Origin: an uncultured Draconibacterium sp. | GTDB lineage: Bacteria > Bacteroidota > Bacteroidia > Bacteroidales > Prolixibacteraceae | Direction of reading: 5' to 3' | Assembly: GCF_963674925.1 (NCBI RefSeq) | Contig: NZ_OY771647.1 | Location: 759,501-823,500, forward strand | DNA: 64,000 nucleotides | Part shown: in pieces, positions 1-8,475 of the stretch | Position numbering within the stretch: the stretch's first letter is position 1 | Layout: each line of letters begins with the position of its first letter | The notes under the pieces: generated by a model | Databases searched by the model: none | Told to the model about the DNA's origin: nothing | The model's input: only the letters and a program-made list of their open reading frames with translations | Program-made: the position numbers and the translations under genes

Positions 1-132
1 TTGAAAGAGGCAGCTGAAAATAACTACATTTTCTTTTTCGAGCACGATTATTATACAGAATGTGCTTCGGTACAGGAGACAGAAAAAGGTGTGCAGCTGA
101 AAGAGAAATTCAGCCTGGCAGAATTACTTTAG
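1..132 (+). CDS. MBL-fold metallo-hydrolase, C-terminal fragment
   Basis: The first 43 codons of the window stay open in frame 1 and stop at TAG (130-132). The peptide contains FFFEHDYY about 12 residues in, followed by a segment rich in Glu and Lys that ends in AELL. This resembles the last strand and tail of Bacteroidota MBL-fold hydrolases, where an F(F/Y)xHD segment carries a late metal-ligand His. Only the tail is present, the true start lies upstream of the window, and the family call rests on this short stretch alone. Confidence 0.5.
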   Translation: MKEAAENNYIFFFEHDYYTECASVQETEKGVQLKEKFSLAELL

Positions 133-344
133 ATTCAAACTAATGGCACAATCCAAGCCCGATTGTTGCCCGTAATAATTTTAGAAAATCTGGAATATAC
201 CAATTGTAGCCACCTGCAAATTGACTACAAAACCAAATAGAGTATTAATTATTCCCTAATTTAGACAAATTAAGAAACTAAACTTCCCTAATTTTCATTT
301 ATCATTCATTTCCCGTATCTTTCTGGTACAAAAAGGAAATAGCT

Positions 345-1484
345 ATGAGATCAAAATGGTATAAAAGATATCTGGAGGAACAACCCGACAAGATATTTAA
401 AAAAGGTAAAATTTTTGTGCTTTACGGCCCCCGAAGGGTCGGAAAAACAGAACTATTGAAAAAATTTATTGCGCCATTTGAAGGCTCGGTTTATGCTGGC
501 ACCGGAGACAACATGGAATTACGCGACATATTATCATCTCAAAAACTCAGCCAAATTGAGCTTAATTTCAAGACCTATGATCTTATTTTTATTGACGAAG
601 CACAACGAATTCCGGAAATCGGGATGGCATTAAAATTACTGGTTGACCATTTCCCTGAAAAAATTCTAATTGTTACCGGGTCCTCTTCTTTCGATCTGTC
701 AAACAAAATAGGAGAGCCACTAACCGGAAGAAACATAACACGCATATTGTATCCGCTTTCTGTTTACGAATTATATTCACAAATTGGAGGGATGAAAATC
801 CAGGAACAGCTGGAGAACCTTCTTATTTTCGGCAGTTACCCAGAAGCATTAAATTCAGAAAGTATAGATGAAAAAACAGAATACCTGTACTCCCTGCGTG
901 ATGCGTATCTTTTTAAAGATATTTTGGAACTTGAAAATGTAAGAAATCCGTCAAAAATTACTGACTTACTAAAACTACTGGCATTTCAAATCGGACATGA
1001 AGTATCGTTAAACGAACTGGGGAATAATCTTGGTATTGCCAAACAGAGTGTAGAGCGCTACCTTGATCTTCTGGAGAAAGCATTTGTTATTAAAAAAGTT
1101 CAAGGATTTTCACGAAACCTTCGGAAAGAAGTTGTAAAATCATCGCGATATTATTTCTGGGACAACGGTGTTCGAAATGCTATCTTAAATAATTTTTTAC
1201 CGTTAGCTCAGAGAAATGACAAGGGAATGCTTTGGGAAAATTTTCTTTTTATGGAAAGAATTAAAACCAGACACTACAAACGAATTTTTGCTAACGACTA
1301 TTTCTGGCGTACTTACGATCAACAGGAAATTGATCTAATTGAAGAACGGGATGGGAAACTGTATGCCTATGAATTTAAATTCTCACCTAAAAAAACCAGG
1401 ATTCCAAAGGCCTGGGAAAAAGCCTATCCCGATTCAGAATTTCAAGTCATTAGCAAGGATAACTTTATAGAATTTCTGGCCTAA
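345..1484 (+). CDS. AAA-type ATPase with DUF4143 (AAA_14/DUF4143 family)
   Basis: The 379-residue protein opens with an AAA ATPase domain. The Walker A is GPRRVGKTELL near residue 28 and the Walker B is LIFIDEAQR near residue 80, followed by the sensor strand ILIVTGSSS. The second half matches the DUF4143 layout: a winged-helix-like stretch (about 200-260), then EIDLIEERDGKLYAYEFK near residue 345, which has the E-D...E-x-K spacing of a PD-(D/E)XK nuclease-like fold. The family is widespread in Bacteroidota and archaea and its role is poorly defined; it is often called a predicted ATPase linked to mobile DNA or stress. It stands alone here. AAGGAAAT precedes the ATG, and TATCTTTC (316-323) is one base off the -7 consensus. 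Confidence 0.85.
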   Translation: MRSKWYKRYLEEQPDKIFKKGKIFVLYGPRRVGKTELLKKFIAPFEGSVYAGTGDNMELRDILSSQKLSQIELNFKTYDLIFIDEAQRIPEIGMALKLLVDHFPEKILIVTGSSSFDLSNKIGEPLTGRNITRILYPLSVYELYSQIGGMKIQEQLENLLIFGSYPEALNSESIDEKTEYLYSLRDAYLFKDILELENVRNPSKITDLLKLLAFQIGHEVSLNELGNNLGIAKQSVERYLDLLEKAFVIKKVQGFSRNLRKEVVKSSRYYFWDNGVRNAILNNFLPLAQRNDKGMLWENFLFMERIKTRHYKRIFANDYFWRTYDQQEIDLIEERDGKLYAYEFKFSPKKTRIPKAWEKAYPDSEFQVISKDNFIEFLA

Positions 1485-1494
1485 AAATCATTTA

Positions 1495-2514
1495 CTACTT
1501 CACTAATTCTTTAGTAGAAAGCAAACCACAAGCCGCATAAATATCTTCACCACGCGAAGCACGAATGGTGGTTAGAATACCTTTATTATTCAGTGCATCT
1601 TTAAATCGTTGAATGGTTTTTTCTCCCGGACTTTTTAATGGCGTTCCCGGTACCGGGTGAAAACGAATCAGGTTGATGCGGCATTTCAATCCACTTAGCA
1701 ATCGGGCCAGTTCATCAACATGTTTCTGCGAATCATTCAGGTCTTCAAACAAAATGTATTCGAACGACACGCGGCGCTGACGGCCAAAGTCCCAGCTTTT
1801 TATTTCCTCAACCACCTCTTCGACTGGATAAGCCACCTGAACCGGCATAATTTTCTGGCGCTCTTCGTGGAAAGGAGTGTGCAAACTCACTGCCAGGTGC
1901 GCCTCACTTTTTTCGAGGAAAGTCAGCATACCCGGAATAATACCGATGGTAGAAACGGTTATCCGCCGCGGGCTCATGGCAAATCCCCACTCCGAAGTCA
2001 ATATTTCCAAACTTTTTAATACTTCTTCGAGGTTATCAAAAGGTTCGCCCATTCCCATATAAACGATGTTGCTTACCTCTTCTACCTCGTCGATACTTTT
2101 TATCTGGTTGATAATTTCTCCGGCTGAAAGTTGCCCCTGAAAACCCTGTTTGGCGGTAAAACAAAACAGGCACCCCATTTTACAACCTACCTGCGAACTC
2201 ACACAAACCGTTTTACGGTCGCGTTCAGGAATCATCGCGGTTTCGATAAATTTATTCTGGATGGTCGGGAACAGATATTTCCGCGTGCCATCAATACTTG
2301 CACTTACTTTGGTATAGGGCGTTAAACCATATTCAAAACGTTCATTCAGCAGTTCGCGGGCTTTTTTCGATAGATTTGTCATCTCCTCAATCGAGCTGAT
2401 CTGCTTTTTATACAACCAATCAGTGATTTGTTTAGCCGTAAATTTTGGCAGCCCCAGCTCTACCACCAACTCCTGCAATTCCCCTAATGTTTTCCCGAAT
2501 AAACGCTCCTTCAT
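1495..2514 (-). CDS. rlmN: 23S rRNA (adenine-2503-C2)-methyltransferase RlmN
   Basis: This radical SAM enzyme methylates C2 of A2503 in 23S rRNA and A37 in some tRNAs. The radical SAM cluster motif is CKMGCLFC after SSQVG. Other family landmarks are VYMGMGEPFDN, the STIGIIP segment, FEYILFEDLNDS, INLIRFHPVPGTP and the C-terminal RGEDIYAACG, whose Cys is the second methyl-relay cysteine. An in-frame ATG exists 18 codons upstream at 2568, but a perfect promoter -7 box (TATCTTTG, complement of 2531-2538) lies inside that extension. I therefore start at 2514 (MKERLFGKTL), the usual family N-terminus. It converges with the upstream ATPase with a 10-base gap. Confidence 0.95.
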   Translation of the reverse strand: MKERLFGKTLGELQELVVELGLPKFTAKQITDWLYKKQISSIEEMTNLSKKARELLNERFEYGLTPYTKVSASIDGTRKYLFPTIQNKFIETAMIPERDRKTVCVSSQVGCKMGCLFCFTAKQGFQGQLSAGEIINQIKSIDEVEEVSNIVYMGMGEPFDNLEEVLKSLEILTSEWGFAMSPRRITVSTIGIIPGMLTFLEKSEAHLAVSLHTPFHEERQKIMPVQVAYPVEEVVEEIKSWDFGRQRRVSFEYILFEDLNDSQKHVDELARLLSGLKCRINLIRFHPVPGTPLKSPGEKTIQRFKDALNNKGILTTIRASRGEDIYAACGLLSTKELVK

Positions 2515-2530
2515 ACCTGTAAATTTGCTG

Positions 2531-2538
2531 CAAAGATA
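2531..2538 (-). promoter_or_regulatory. Bacteroidota -7 promoter box of rlmN
   Basis: On the minus strand the sequence reads TATCTTTG, an exact TAnnTTTG match, about 16 bases before the chosen rlmN ATG. I see no TTG at the ideal upstream spacing. The box argues against the longer reading frame. Confidence 0.5.
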
Positions 2539-2642
2539 ACGCAAAATTTTTTGCGAGATTTCTTTCAATGAATTCGGAACCTGTTCAAAATATTTTTTGC
2601 ACCGTTCTTTAGAGCGATGGTAAAAACAAAAAGAATACCTGA

Positions 2643-2692
2643 GATTTTTAAGGATTCTTGCTATTTCTATTTTACAAAAATCCTTAAAAATC
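2643..2692. repeat. 14-bp perfect inverted repeat between amidase and rlmN
   Basis: GATTTTTAAGGATT (2643-2656) is repeated inverted at 2679-2692 with a 22-base spacer, in the 295-base gap between two minus-strand genes. On the minus strand it would fold after the amidase message and is followed within 10-20 bases by a T-rich stretch, so it may be a weak terminator. A second small hairpin (ACCG...CGGT, 2717-2734) lies just before it. No gene is seen in this gap. Confidence 0.5.
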
Positions 2693-2809
2693 AGATTGAC
2701 TCAACCACATTGTAACACCGCCTTAAAAGACGGTTCAAAGAATACTATTCGCTAAAATTAATTGCTGATATCTAACGCTGAATTTAAACAACAAATGATA
2801 AGAAGAGTT

Positions 2810-4414
2810 TTATCCCATCAACGATTTTTTAAAATCCGGAGCTTTTCGGTGTTTTGTCGCTTGCTCGAAAGCAAAGGCAATCTCAAGCAAAACAGGCTCA
2901 CTCCATGCCCGGCCAAAAAATGAAAGTCCAATCGGCAGGCCTTCTACAAAACCCATAGGTACCGTAATATTCGGATAGCCGGAAATAGCAGCCGGCGAAG
3001 AACTACCACCGGTAAAACTGTCGCCATTAACCCAGTCGATACTCCATGTTGGGCCGTTGGTTGGTGCTATCAGAGCATCCAGATTGTGGGTATCCATCAA
3101 GGCATCAATTCCTTCTTTTCCTGCATAACGTTTCGAATCTTCAAGCGCTTCCAGGTATTCCTCCGAATTTAAATCACCCTTTCCCTGTGCCTCTTCAAAA
3201 ATCTCCTGCCCAAACCACGGCATTTCCTTATCGGTATTGGCATTGTTAAACTCAATCAGTTCTGCCAGCGATTTTCTGGGTGCTGAAGGATGTTCCTGCA
3301 GGTATTTATTCAGGTCGGCTTTAAATTCGTAAAGCAATACTTCGTAGGATGGGTTTCCCCATTTTCGATTTGTTTCAAATTTCAGGTCCTCAACCAACTC
3401 CGCCCCACTTTTCTGCATCGCCTGGACGGCATTTTTCATTAATTCTTTTACCCTTTCATGCGACGGAATCATTTGTGCTGCAATACCAATTCGTTTCCCT
3501 TTTAACCCATCCGCTTTTAGAAAAGAAGTATAGTCATTGTAAATCTTTCCTTGTTCCAAATGCGTTTCTGCGTCATCAGCGTCAAACTCAGCCAAAGCTC
3601 CCAATAAAATAGCTGCATCGGTAACATTGCGGCACATCGGGCCCGCCGTATCCTGGCTGTGTGCAATTGGGATAATTCCCTGGCGACTCCAGGTTCCCAG
3701 TGTTGGTTTAATGCCGACTATCCCGTTAATCCCCGACGGACAAACAATCGAACCGTTGGTTTCGGTACCAATTCCTATGGTACAAAGATTACCAGAAACA
3801 GCAGCCCCTGTTCCGGAACTGGAACCACACGGGCTACGATCGAGGCAAAAAGGATTTCGTACTTGCCCGCCTCTTCCGCTCCACCCGCTCGAAGAATTGG
3901 TAGACCGGAAATTTGCCCATTCGCTGAGGTTGGTTTTCCCCAGCAGCACAGCCCCTGCTGCGCGTAATTTTTTTACGATAAATGCATCCTTTTCAACTAT
4001 ATTTCCTTCCAAACCCAACGATCCGGCAGTGGTTTGCATTTTATCGCCGGTATCGATATTGTCTTTAATCATTATCGGAATACCGTGCAAAGGCCCGCGA
4101 ACTTTTCCGTTTTGTCGTTCCTCATCCAGCTTTCTGGCAATATCCAAAGCATCCGGATTAAGCTCAATTACTGACTTTAAATGCGGGTCGACCAAAGCAA
4201 TTCGATCAAGGTATTTTTGACAAATACGCTCGGCCGTCAGCTCTCCAGATTCCATTTTTTGCTGAAGTTCCATTGCCGTTGTTTCATTCAAATCAAAGGC
4301 TTCCAAATTAACTACTGACTGAACATCCGACTCTCGCACACAAGCAGTTACACCACTTAAAGCCACAACAGAACCACCCAGGGCTGTTGTTTTAAAAAAG
4401 GAACGACGTTTCAT
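2810..4414 (-). CDS. Exported amidase (amidase signature family), Tat-type lipoprotein
   Basis: Amidase-signature hydrolases cleave C-N amide bonds with a Ser-cisSer-Lys triad. All three landmarks are present: Lys117 in IPIMIKDNID, the GSSSG loop near residues 197-201, and the nucleophile Ser222 in ETNGSIVCPSG. The 534-residue length is normal for secreted members, which are related to GatA and to peptide amidases. The N-terminus has KRRSFFK followed by a hydrophobic stretch and VTAC (Cys25), so it looks like a Tat signal with a lipobox. I therefore place it in the periplasm or on the outer membrane as a lipoprotein. The substrate cannot be told from sequence. It is separated from its neighbours and is probably its own transcription unit. 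Confidence 0.88.
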   Translation of the reverse strand: MKRRSFFKTTALGGSVVALSGVTACVRESDVQSVVNLEAFDLNETTAMELQQKMESGELTAERICQKYLDRIALVDPHLKSVIELNPDALDIARKLDEERQNGKVRGPLHGIPIMIKDNIDTGDKMQTTAGSLGLEGNIVEKDAFIVKKLRAAGAVLLGKTNLSEWANFRSTNSSSGWSGRGGQVRNPFCLDRSPCGSSSGTGAAVSGNLCTIGIGTETNGSIVCPSGINGIVGIKPTLGTWSRQGIIPIAHSQDTAGPMCRNVTDAAILLGALAEFDADDAETHLEQGKIYNDYTSFLKADGLKGKRIGIAAQMIPSHERVKELMKNAVQAMQKSGAELVEDLKFETNRKWGNPSYEVLLYEFKADLNKYLQEHPSAPRKSLAELIEFNNANTDKEMPWFGQEIFEEAQGKGDLNSEEYLEALEDSKRYAGKEGIDALMDTHNLDALIAPTNGPTWSIDWVNGDSFTGGSSSPAAISGYPNITVPMGFVEGLPIGLSFFGRAWSEPVLLEIAFAFEQATKHRKAPDFKKSLMG

Positions 4415-4495
4415 AATTTAAGATTAACAGATTTTGAGATTTGAGTAATGAGATTGAAATATATCATATTATGAATGTATAACCACCTGTAATTT

Positions 4496-5479
4496 CTAAA
4501 AATTACAAATTATCCATTCAACAGCCTTTTCAATATCAATGTCTTCCATACATTTAAAATGCTTTTTGGGACATTTCTGGTGGCCCAACTTTGAACAGGG
4601 ACGGCATTTCAAATCGTTTACCTGCATCATCTCCGACGACTCGCCGGGTTGGTAGGGTGTCATTCCAAACTCCGGAATGGTATTTCCCCAAAATGAATAG
4701 ATCTTCTTTTTAAAAGCCGCAGCTATGTGCATTAACCCGGTGTCGTTAGCCAACACTAAACGCGAGTCGCGCACCAGCGAAGCCGACTGATTAAGCGATA
4801 TCTTTCCGGCAAAATTCAGCACATTCCCTTTCGATTGCGAAAGCACCTTTTCGCCTTCATCGTATTCATTCTTCCCGCCCAGTAAAATTACAGGATACTG
4901 AATTTTCTGGCAGATTTCGCTGACCTTATGAACAGGCAGTTTTTTGGTAAAATAAGTCCCGGCAATTACAAACGCCACATAACCATTCTGAAAAGGTTCC
5001 GGTAAATCAGCCTGCTTAAACGAAGTTGTTTCATCGATGAAATAATCGAGTCCGGCGTTATCGTTTTTCACATCAAAAACCGAAAGCGTTTCAAGATACC
5101 GATCAACAATGTGAAGATCGGGTAAACGATTCATTTTAAACCGAATCATTAGAAACTTCTCCCAATTGATTTTATTTAATGCATACGACTGCATTTTTAG
5201 CCGGCGTTTTATTTTGTTGCTTCTGAAATTGTTATGAAGATCGATAATATAGTCGTAGTTCTCTTTTGCCAATTTATGGATTAGCATTCCCATATTATCC
5301 TCCAGAAAATATACCTTATCGATATGCGGATTGGAATAAACCAGGCAGGCAAACTTCTTTTTGGTAACAAAATGCACTTCTGCATTCTCCACCTGCTGCT
5401 TCAAACCACGCACAACCGGCGTTGTAAGAACAATGTCGCCAATGGAGCTAAAACGTATAACCAGAAATTTGACCTTCAT
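4496..5479 (-). CDS. Glycosyltransferase family 9 (heptosyltransferase-like)
   Basis: The protein starts MKVKFLVIRFSSIGDIVLTTPV, the family 9 signature in which R-x-S-S-I-G-D binds the ADP-heptose-type donor. The second Rossmann domain has VILLGG, LNFAGKISLNQSASLVRDSRLVLANDTGLMHIAAA, and the acceptor/donor D-T-G-x-M-H motif. A Cys-rich tail (CRPCSK...KCPKKHFKCM) is common in Bacteroidota members. It probably adds a heptose or related sugar to the LPS inner core from the cytoplasmic side. The reading frame extends to an ATG at 5533, but that part overlaps the atpC terminator and lacks family similarity, so I start at 5479. Confidence 0.9.
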   Translation of the reverse strand: MKVKFLVIRFSSIGDIVLTTPVVRGLKQQVENAEVHFVTKKKFACLVYSNPHIDKVYFLEDNMGMLIHKLAKENYDYIIDLHNNFRSNKIKRRLKMQSYALNKINWEKFLMIRFKMNRLPDLHIVDRYLETLSVFDVKNDNAGLDYFIDETTSFKQADLPEPFQNGYVAFVIAGTYFTKKLPVHKVSEICQKIQYPVILLGGKNEYDEGEKVLSQSKGNVLNFAGKISLNQSASLVRDSRLVLANDTGLMHIAAAFKKKIYSFWGNTIPEFGMTPYQPGESSEMMQVNDLKCRPCSKLGHQKCPKKHFKCMEDIDIEKAVEWIICNF

Positions 5480-5533
5480 TTTTTCCAAAGTACCTAAGAT
5501 ATTGAAATTTTGGAGAACTCGGTTTGATAACAT

Positions 5534-5567
5534 AAAAAATCCCCGAAGAAGATTTCTACGGGGACTC
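5534..5567 (-). terminator. Rho-independent terminator of atpDC
   Basis: On the minus strand TCCCCG (complement of 5559-5564) pairs with CGGGGA (complement of 5540-5545) across a 13-base loop, followed directly by a run of six T. It sits 25 bases after the atpC stop. Confidence 0.8.
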
Positions 5568-5591
5568 TTTAACTATCTTATCTTTATCACA

Positions 5592-5834
5592 CTATGTCGA
5601 TTCAACAAGTACAATAATTTTATTTGCTTTATTTTCAATAACACCACCGTCAATTTCAAAATGCTGCTCACTGCCACTTGTTTCAATAATTTTCAGCACT
5701 CCTTTTTCGAGTGTTGAAATAATTGGAGCATGGTTTTTAAGTATTTCAAAGCCACCTTTGCTTCCGGGAAGCTGAATGAGCTTTACATCCCCCTCAAAAA
5801 CTTTTTTGTCCGGTGTAATTATTTCTAAATGCAT
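5592..5834 (-). CDS. atpC: F0F1 ATP synthase subunit epsilon
   Basis: The 80-residue protein has the epsilon beta-sandwich layout: MHLEIITPDKKVFEGDV, then LPGSKGGFEILKNHAPIISTLEKGVLKI. It ends after the beta domain and has no C-terminal helical hairpin, the part that regulates ATPase activity in E. coli (about 139 residues there). Short epsilon subunits are usual in Bacteroidota, so this is not a truncation. It follows atpD by 17 bases and ends at a strong terminator. Confidence 0.95.
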   Translation of the reverse strand: MHLEIITPDKKVFEGDVKLIQLPGSKGGFEILKNHAPIISTLEKGVLKIIETSGSEQHFEIDGGVIENKANKIIVLVEST

Positions 5835-5851
5835 GGTTTTCCTTTCCGATT

Positions 5852-7357
5852 TTAGTTATCAGCTAACAATTTTTCACCTTTTTCGATGGCCTCTTCAATA
5901 GTACCAACAAGGTTAAATGCCGCTTCAGGATATTTGTCAACCTCACCGTTCATAATCATTCTGAAACCTTTAATGGTATCTTCAATCGAAACCAGTTTCC
6001 CTTCCAGTCCGGTAAATGCCGAAGCAACAAAGAAGGGCTGCGAAAGGAAACGCTGAACACGACGTGCCCGGTGTACTACCAGTTTATCTTCTTCCGAAAG
6101 TTCGTCCATACCCAGAATTGCGATAATATCCTGCAACTCGGTGTAGCGCTGTAGCAACATAATCACATCCTGTGCGCAGCTGTAATGCTCATCGCCAACA
6201 ATTTCAGGAGTCAGAATCCGTGAAGAAGAATCGAGCGGGTCAACCGCAGGATAAATACCCAGCTCAGCAATTTTACGACTTAATACCGTTGTTGCATCGA
6301 GGTGGGCAAATGTTGTTGCCGGAGCAGGGTCGGTCAGGTCATCGGCGGGTACATAAACCGCCTGTACCGATGTAATCGAACCATTTTTAGTAGAAGTAAT
6401 CCGTTCCTGCATAACACCCATTTCGGTGGCCAGCGTTGGTTGGTAACCTACTGCCGATGGCATACGACCGAGCAGAGCCGAAGTTTCAGCACCAGCTTGT
6501 GTAAAACGGAAAATATTGTCGACGAAGAAAAGAATATCACGCCCACCTCCGGCAGAACCGTCGCCATCGCGCAAACTTTCAGCAATTGTTAATCCTGAAA
6601 GTGCAACACGTGCACGTGCACCCGGTGGTTCGTTCATCTGACCAAATACCATGGCCAGCTTCGATTTTTTCAATCGCTCCGGATCAACCTTCGAAAGATC
6701 CCAGCTACCTTCTTCCATCGATTTCTTAAACTCTTCACCGTAATCTACGATGTTTGCTTCAATCATCTCGCGAAGCAGGTCGTTTCCTTCACGGGTACGC
6801 TCTCCAACACCGGCAAATACCGATAATCCTGAGTGTGCCAGTGCAATGTTGTTGATCAGCTCCTGGATCAGTACGGTTTTACCCACACCGGCACCACCAA
6901 ACAAACCAATTTTACCACCTTTTGCATAAGGTTCAATCAGGTCGATTACCTTAATACCGGTATATAATACTTCGGTTTCAGTTGTTAAATCTTCGTATTT
7001 CGGAGGCTCGTTATGAATATTCAAACCTTCTTTTGGCAATTGCTCTAATCCGTCAACCGAATCGCCAACCACGTTCAGCAGGCGACCAAGTGCAATCTCT
7101 CCTTTTGGCATGGTAATCGGACTACCCAATGCATGCACCGCAGTACCACGTTTCAAACCATCGGTTGAATCCATTGCCACACAACGAATGGTATTTTCAC
7201 CAATGTGTTGCTGACATTCTATTATTAAACTGTCTTTGCCTTCGCGGGGAATTTCCAATGCATCGTAAATTGATGGAAGTTCACTGCCTTCACTATCGAA
7301 ATTAACATCTACTACAGGTCCGATAACCTGTAATATTTTTCCTATGCTCTGAGCCAT
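5852..7357 (-). CDS. atpD: F0F1 ATP synthase subunit beta
   Basis: This is the catalytic beta subunit of F1. The P-loop is GGAGVGKTVLIQEL (about residue 155), the catalytic Glu lies in GERTREGNDLL, and the family signature PAVDPLDSSSR is near residue 370. The 501-residue length is typical of Bacteroidota, whose beta subunits carry an insert after DYGEEFKKSMEEG. Only atpD and atpC are together here. The rest of the ATP synthase genes are not in the window, which matches the split arrangement known in this phylum. A good promoter lies 60-90 bases upstream. Confidence 0.98.
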   Translation of the reverse strand: MAQSIGKILQVIGPVVDVNFDSEGSELPSIYDALEIPREGKDSLIIECQQHIGENTIRCVAMDSTDGLKRGTAVHALGSPITMPKGEIALGRLLNVVGDSVDGLEQLPKEGLNIHNEPPKYEDLTTETEVLYTGIKVIDLIEPYAKGGKIGLFGGAGVGKTVLIQELINNIALAHSGLSVFAGVGERTREGNDLLREMIEANIVDYGEEFKKSMEEGSWDLSKVDPERLKKSKLAMVFGQMNEPPGARARVALSGLTIAESLRDGDGSAGGGRDILFFVDNIFRFTQAGAETSALLGRMPSAVGYQPTLATEMGVMQERITSTKNGSITSVQAVYVPADDLTDPAPATTFAHLDATTVLSRKIAELGIYPAVDPLDSSSRILTPEIVGDEHYSCAQDVIMLLQRYTELQDIIAILGMDELSEEDKLVVHRARRVQRFLSQPFFVASAFTGLEGKLVSIEDTIKGFRMIMNGEVDKYPEAAFNLVGTIEEAIEKGEKLLADN

Positions 7358-7415
7358 ATTGGATTAGATTTAAGTCCGGTTTAACCCGTTTTTCGTTAAA
7401 ATTTTATAGACCCAA

Positions 7416-7445
7416 CAAATTTAGCATTGTTTTGTTTTTATGCAA
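7416..7445 (-). promoter_or_regulatory. Promoter of atpDC
   Basis: The minus strand carries TTG (complement of 7443-7445) and, 19 bases on, TAAATTTG (complement of 7416-7423), an exact -7 box with ideal spacing. The implied leader is about 50 bases. Confidence 0.65.
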
Positions 7446-7491
7446 GATTGGAATTAGGTTTTGTAATTATATTTAACCTGATGAAAGCCTT

Positions 7492-8475
7492 CTAATGCTT
7501 TCGTATAAGCATTTTGTGCGCAAGGTTACGAAGTGGCTGTTTTACAACATCCTGCACATCCAAATCATCTAAAATGCGAATAGCTCCGTAAAAAAAGTCA
7601 TTTACTTTTTCTTCGGCAATAATTTTTACTCCAATAGATTGATACAATCCGGTAACGGCAGCAATTTTTTCTTTCGGATCAAAGTTCTTTTTTTCGATCC
7701 AGTTTATTAAAGCCGCTTTTTCACTTTCCGATGCTTTTTCCAGTGCATTAATCAACAAAAACGTTTTTTTATTGGCCAGAATATCGCCACCAATTTGTTT
7801 TCCAAAAACCGCCTGGTCGCCAAAAGTATCCAACAGATCATCCTGCAACTGGAAAGCCAATCCCAGGTTAATGCCAAAATCGTAAAGCTGGTTTGCCAGG
7901 TTTACGGGAGCATTGGCTAAAAGTGCACCAACCTTTAAACTGCATGCCAGCAAAACAGCGGTTTTTAAGCGGATCATTTCCAGATACTCCTCTTCGGTCA
8001 CATCCATTCGCTTTTCAAAATCCATGTCGAATTGCTGGCCTTCGCATACTTCTATAGCGGTTTTACTGAATACCTCCAGCACTTCGGGCAGCGCTTCCGA
8101 CCGTTCTTCAAGAAAATACCGATACGACTGAAAAGCCATGGCATCGCCGGATAAAATGGCTGCATTTTCGCTAAACTGCTTATGCACCGTGGGGCGGCTT
8201 CTGCGCACATCCGCTTTGTCCATTATATCATCGTGAAGCAGCGTAAAGTTGTGGAAGACCTCAATACCAACTGCTGCAGGAATGGCCTGATCAACAGTTT
8301 CGGAAAACATATTGCAGGCCAGCAAAACCAACACCGGACGCAAACGTTTTCCGCCCATATCGAGCGAATATTTTATGGGCGCATACAATTCAACCGGTTG
8401 ATTACTGAGCAGTTCTTTCGAGCGCTTTTCAATTTCGGCACTCACTCTGTTTTGAAGTTCTTCTACGGTATACAT
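7492..8475 (-). CDS. Polyprenyl diphosphate synthase (trans-isoprenyl synthase family)
   Basis: It elongates allylic diphosphates with isopentenyl diphosphate. The first Asp-rich motif is LLHDDIMD followed by RRSRPTVH (about residue 80), and the second is LAFQLQDDLLD (about residue 205). GKRLRP near residue 43 binds diphosphate. At 327 residues it fits geranylgeranyl/octaprenyl-type synthases; chain length cannot be read reliably. The product may feed quinone side chains, carotenoids or lipid carriers. Its ATG overlaps the TGA of the upstream RND gene by one base, so the two are translated from one message. Confidence 0.92.
   Translation of the reverse strand: MYTVEELQNRVSAEIEKRSKELLSNQPVELYAPIKYSLDMGGKRLRPVLVLLACNMFSETVDQAIPAAVGIEVFHNFTLLHDDIMDKADVRRSRPTVHKQFSENAAILSGDAMAFQSYRYFLEERSEALPEVLEVFSKTAIEVCEGQQFDMDFEKRMDVTEEEYLEMIRLKTAVLLACSLKVGALLANAPVNLANQLYDFGINLGLAFQLQDDLLDTFGDQAVFGKQIGGDILANKKTFLLINALEKASESEKAALINWIEKKNFDPKEKIAAVTGLYQSIGVKIIAEEKVNDFFYGAIRILDDLDVQDVVKQPLRNLAHKMLIRKH

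Noticed and set aside
345..1484. Possible defence gene (ATPase with a nuclease-like C-terminus)
   Set aside because: DUF4143 ATPases are common and solitary. No toxin-antitoxin partner, methylase or other defence gene lies nearby.
5592..5834. Truncated ATP synthase epsilon
   Set aside because: An epsilon subunit of about 80 residues is normal in this phylum; the gene has proper ends and a terminator.
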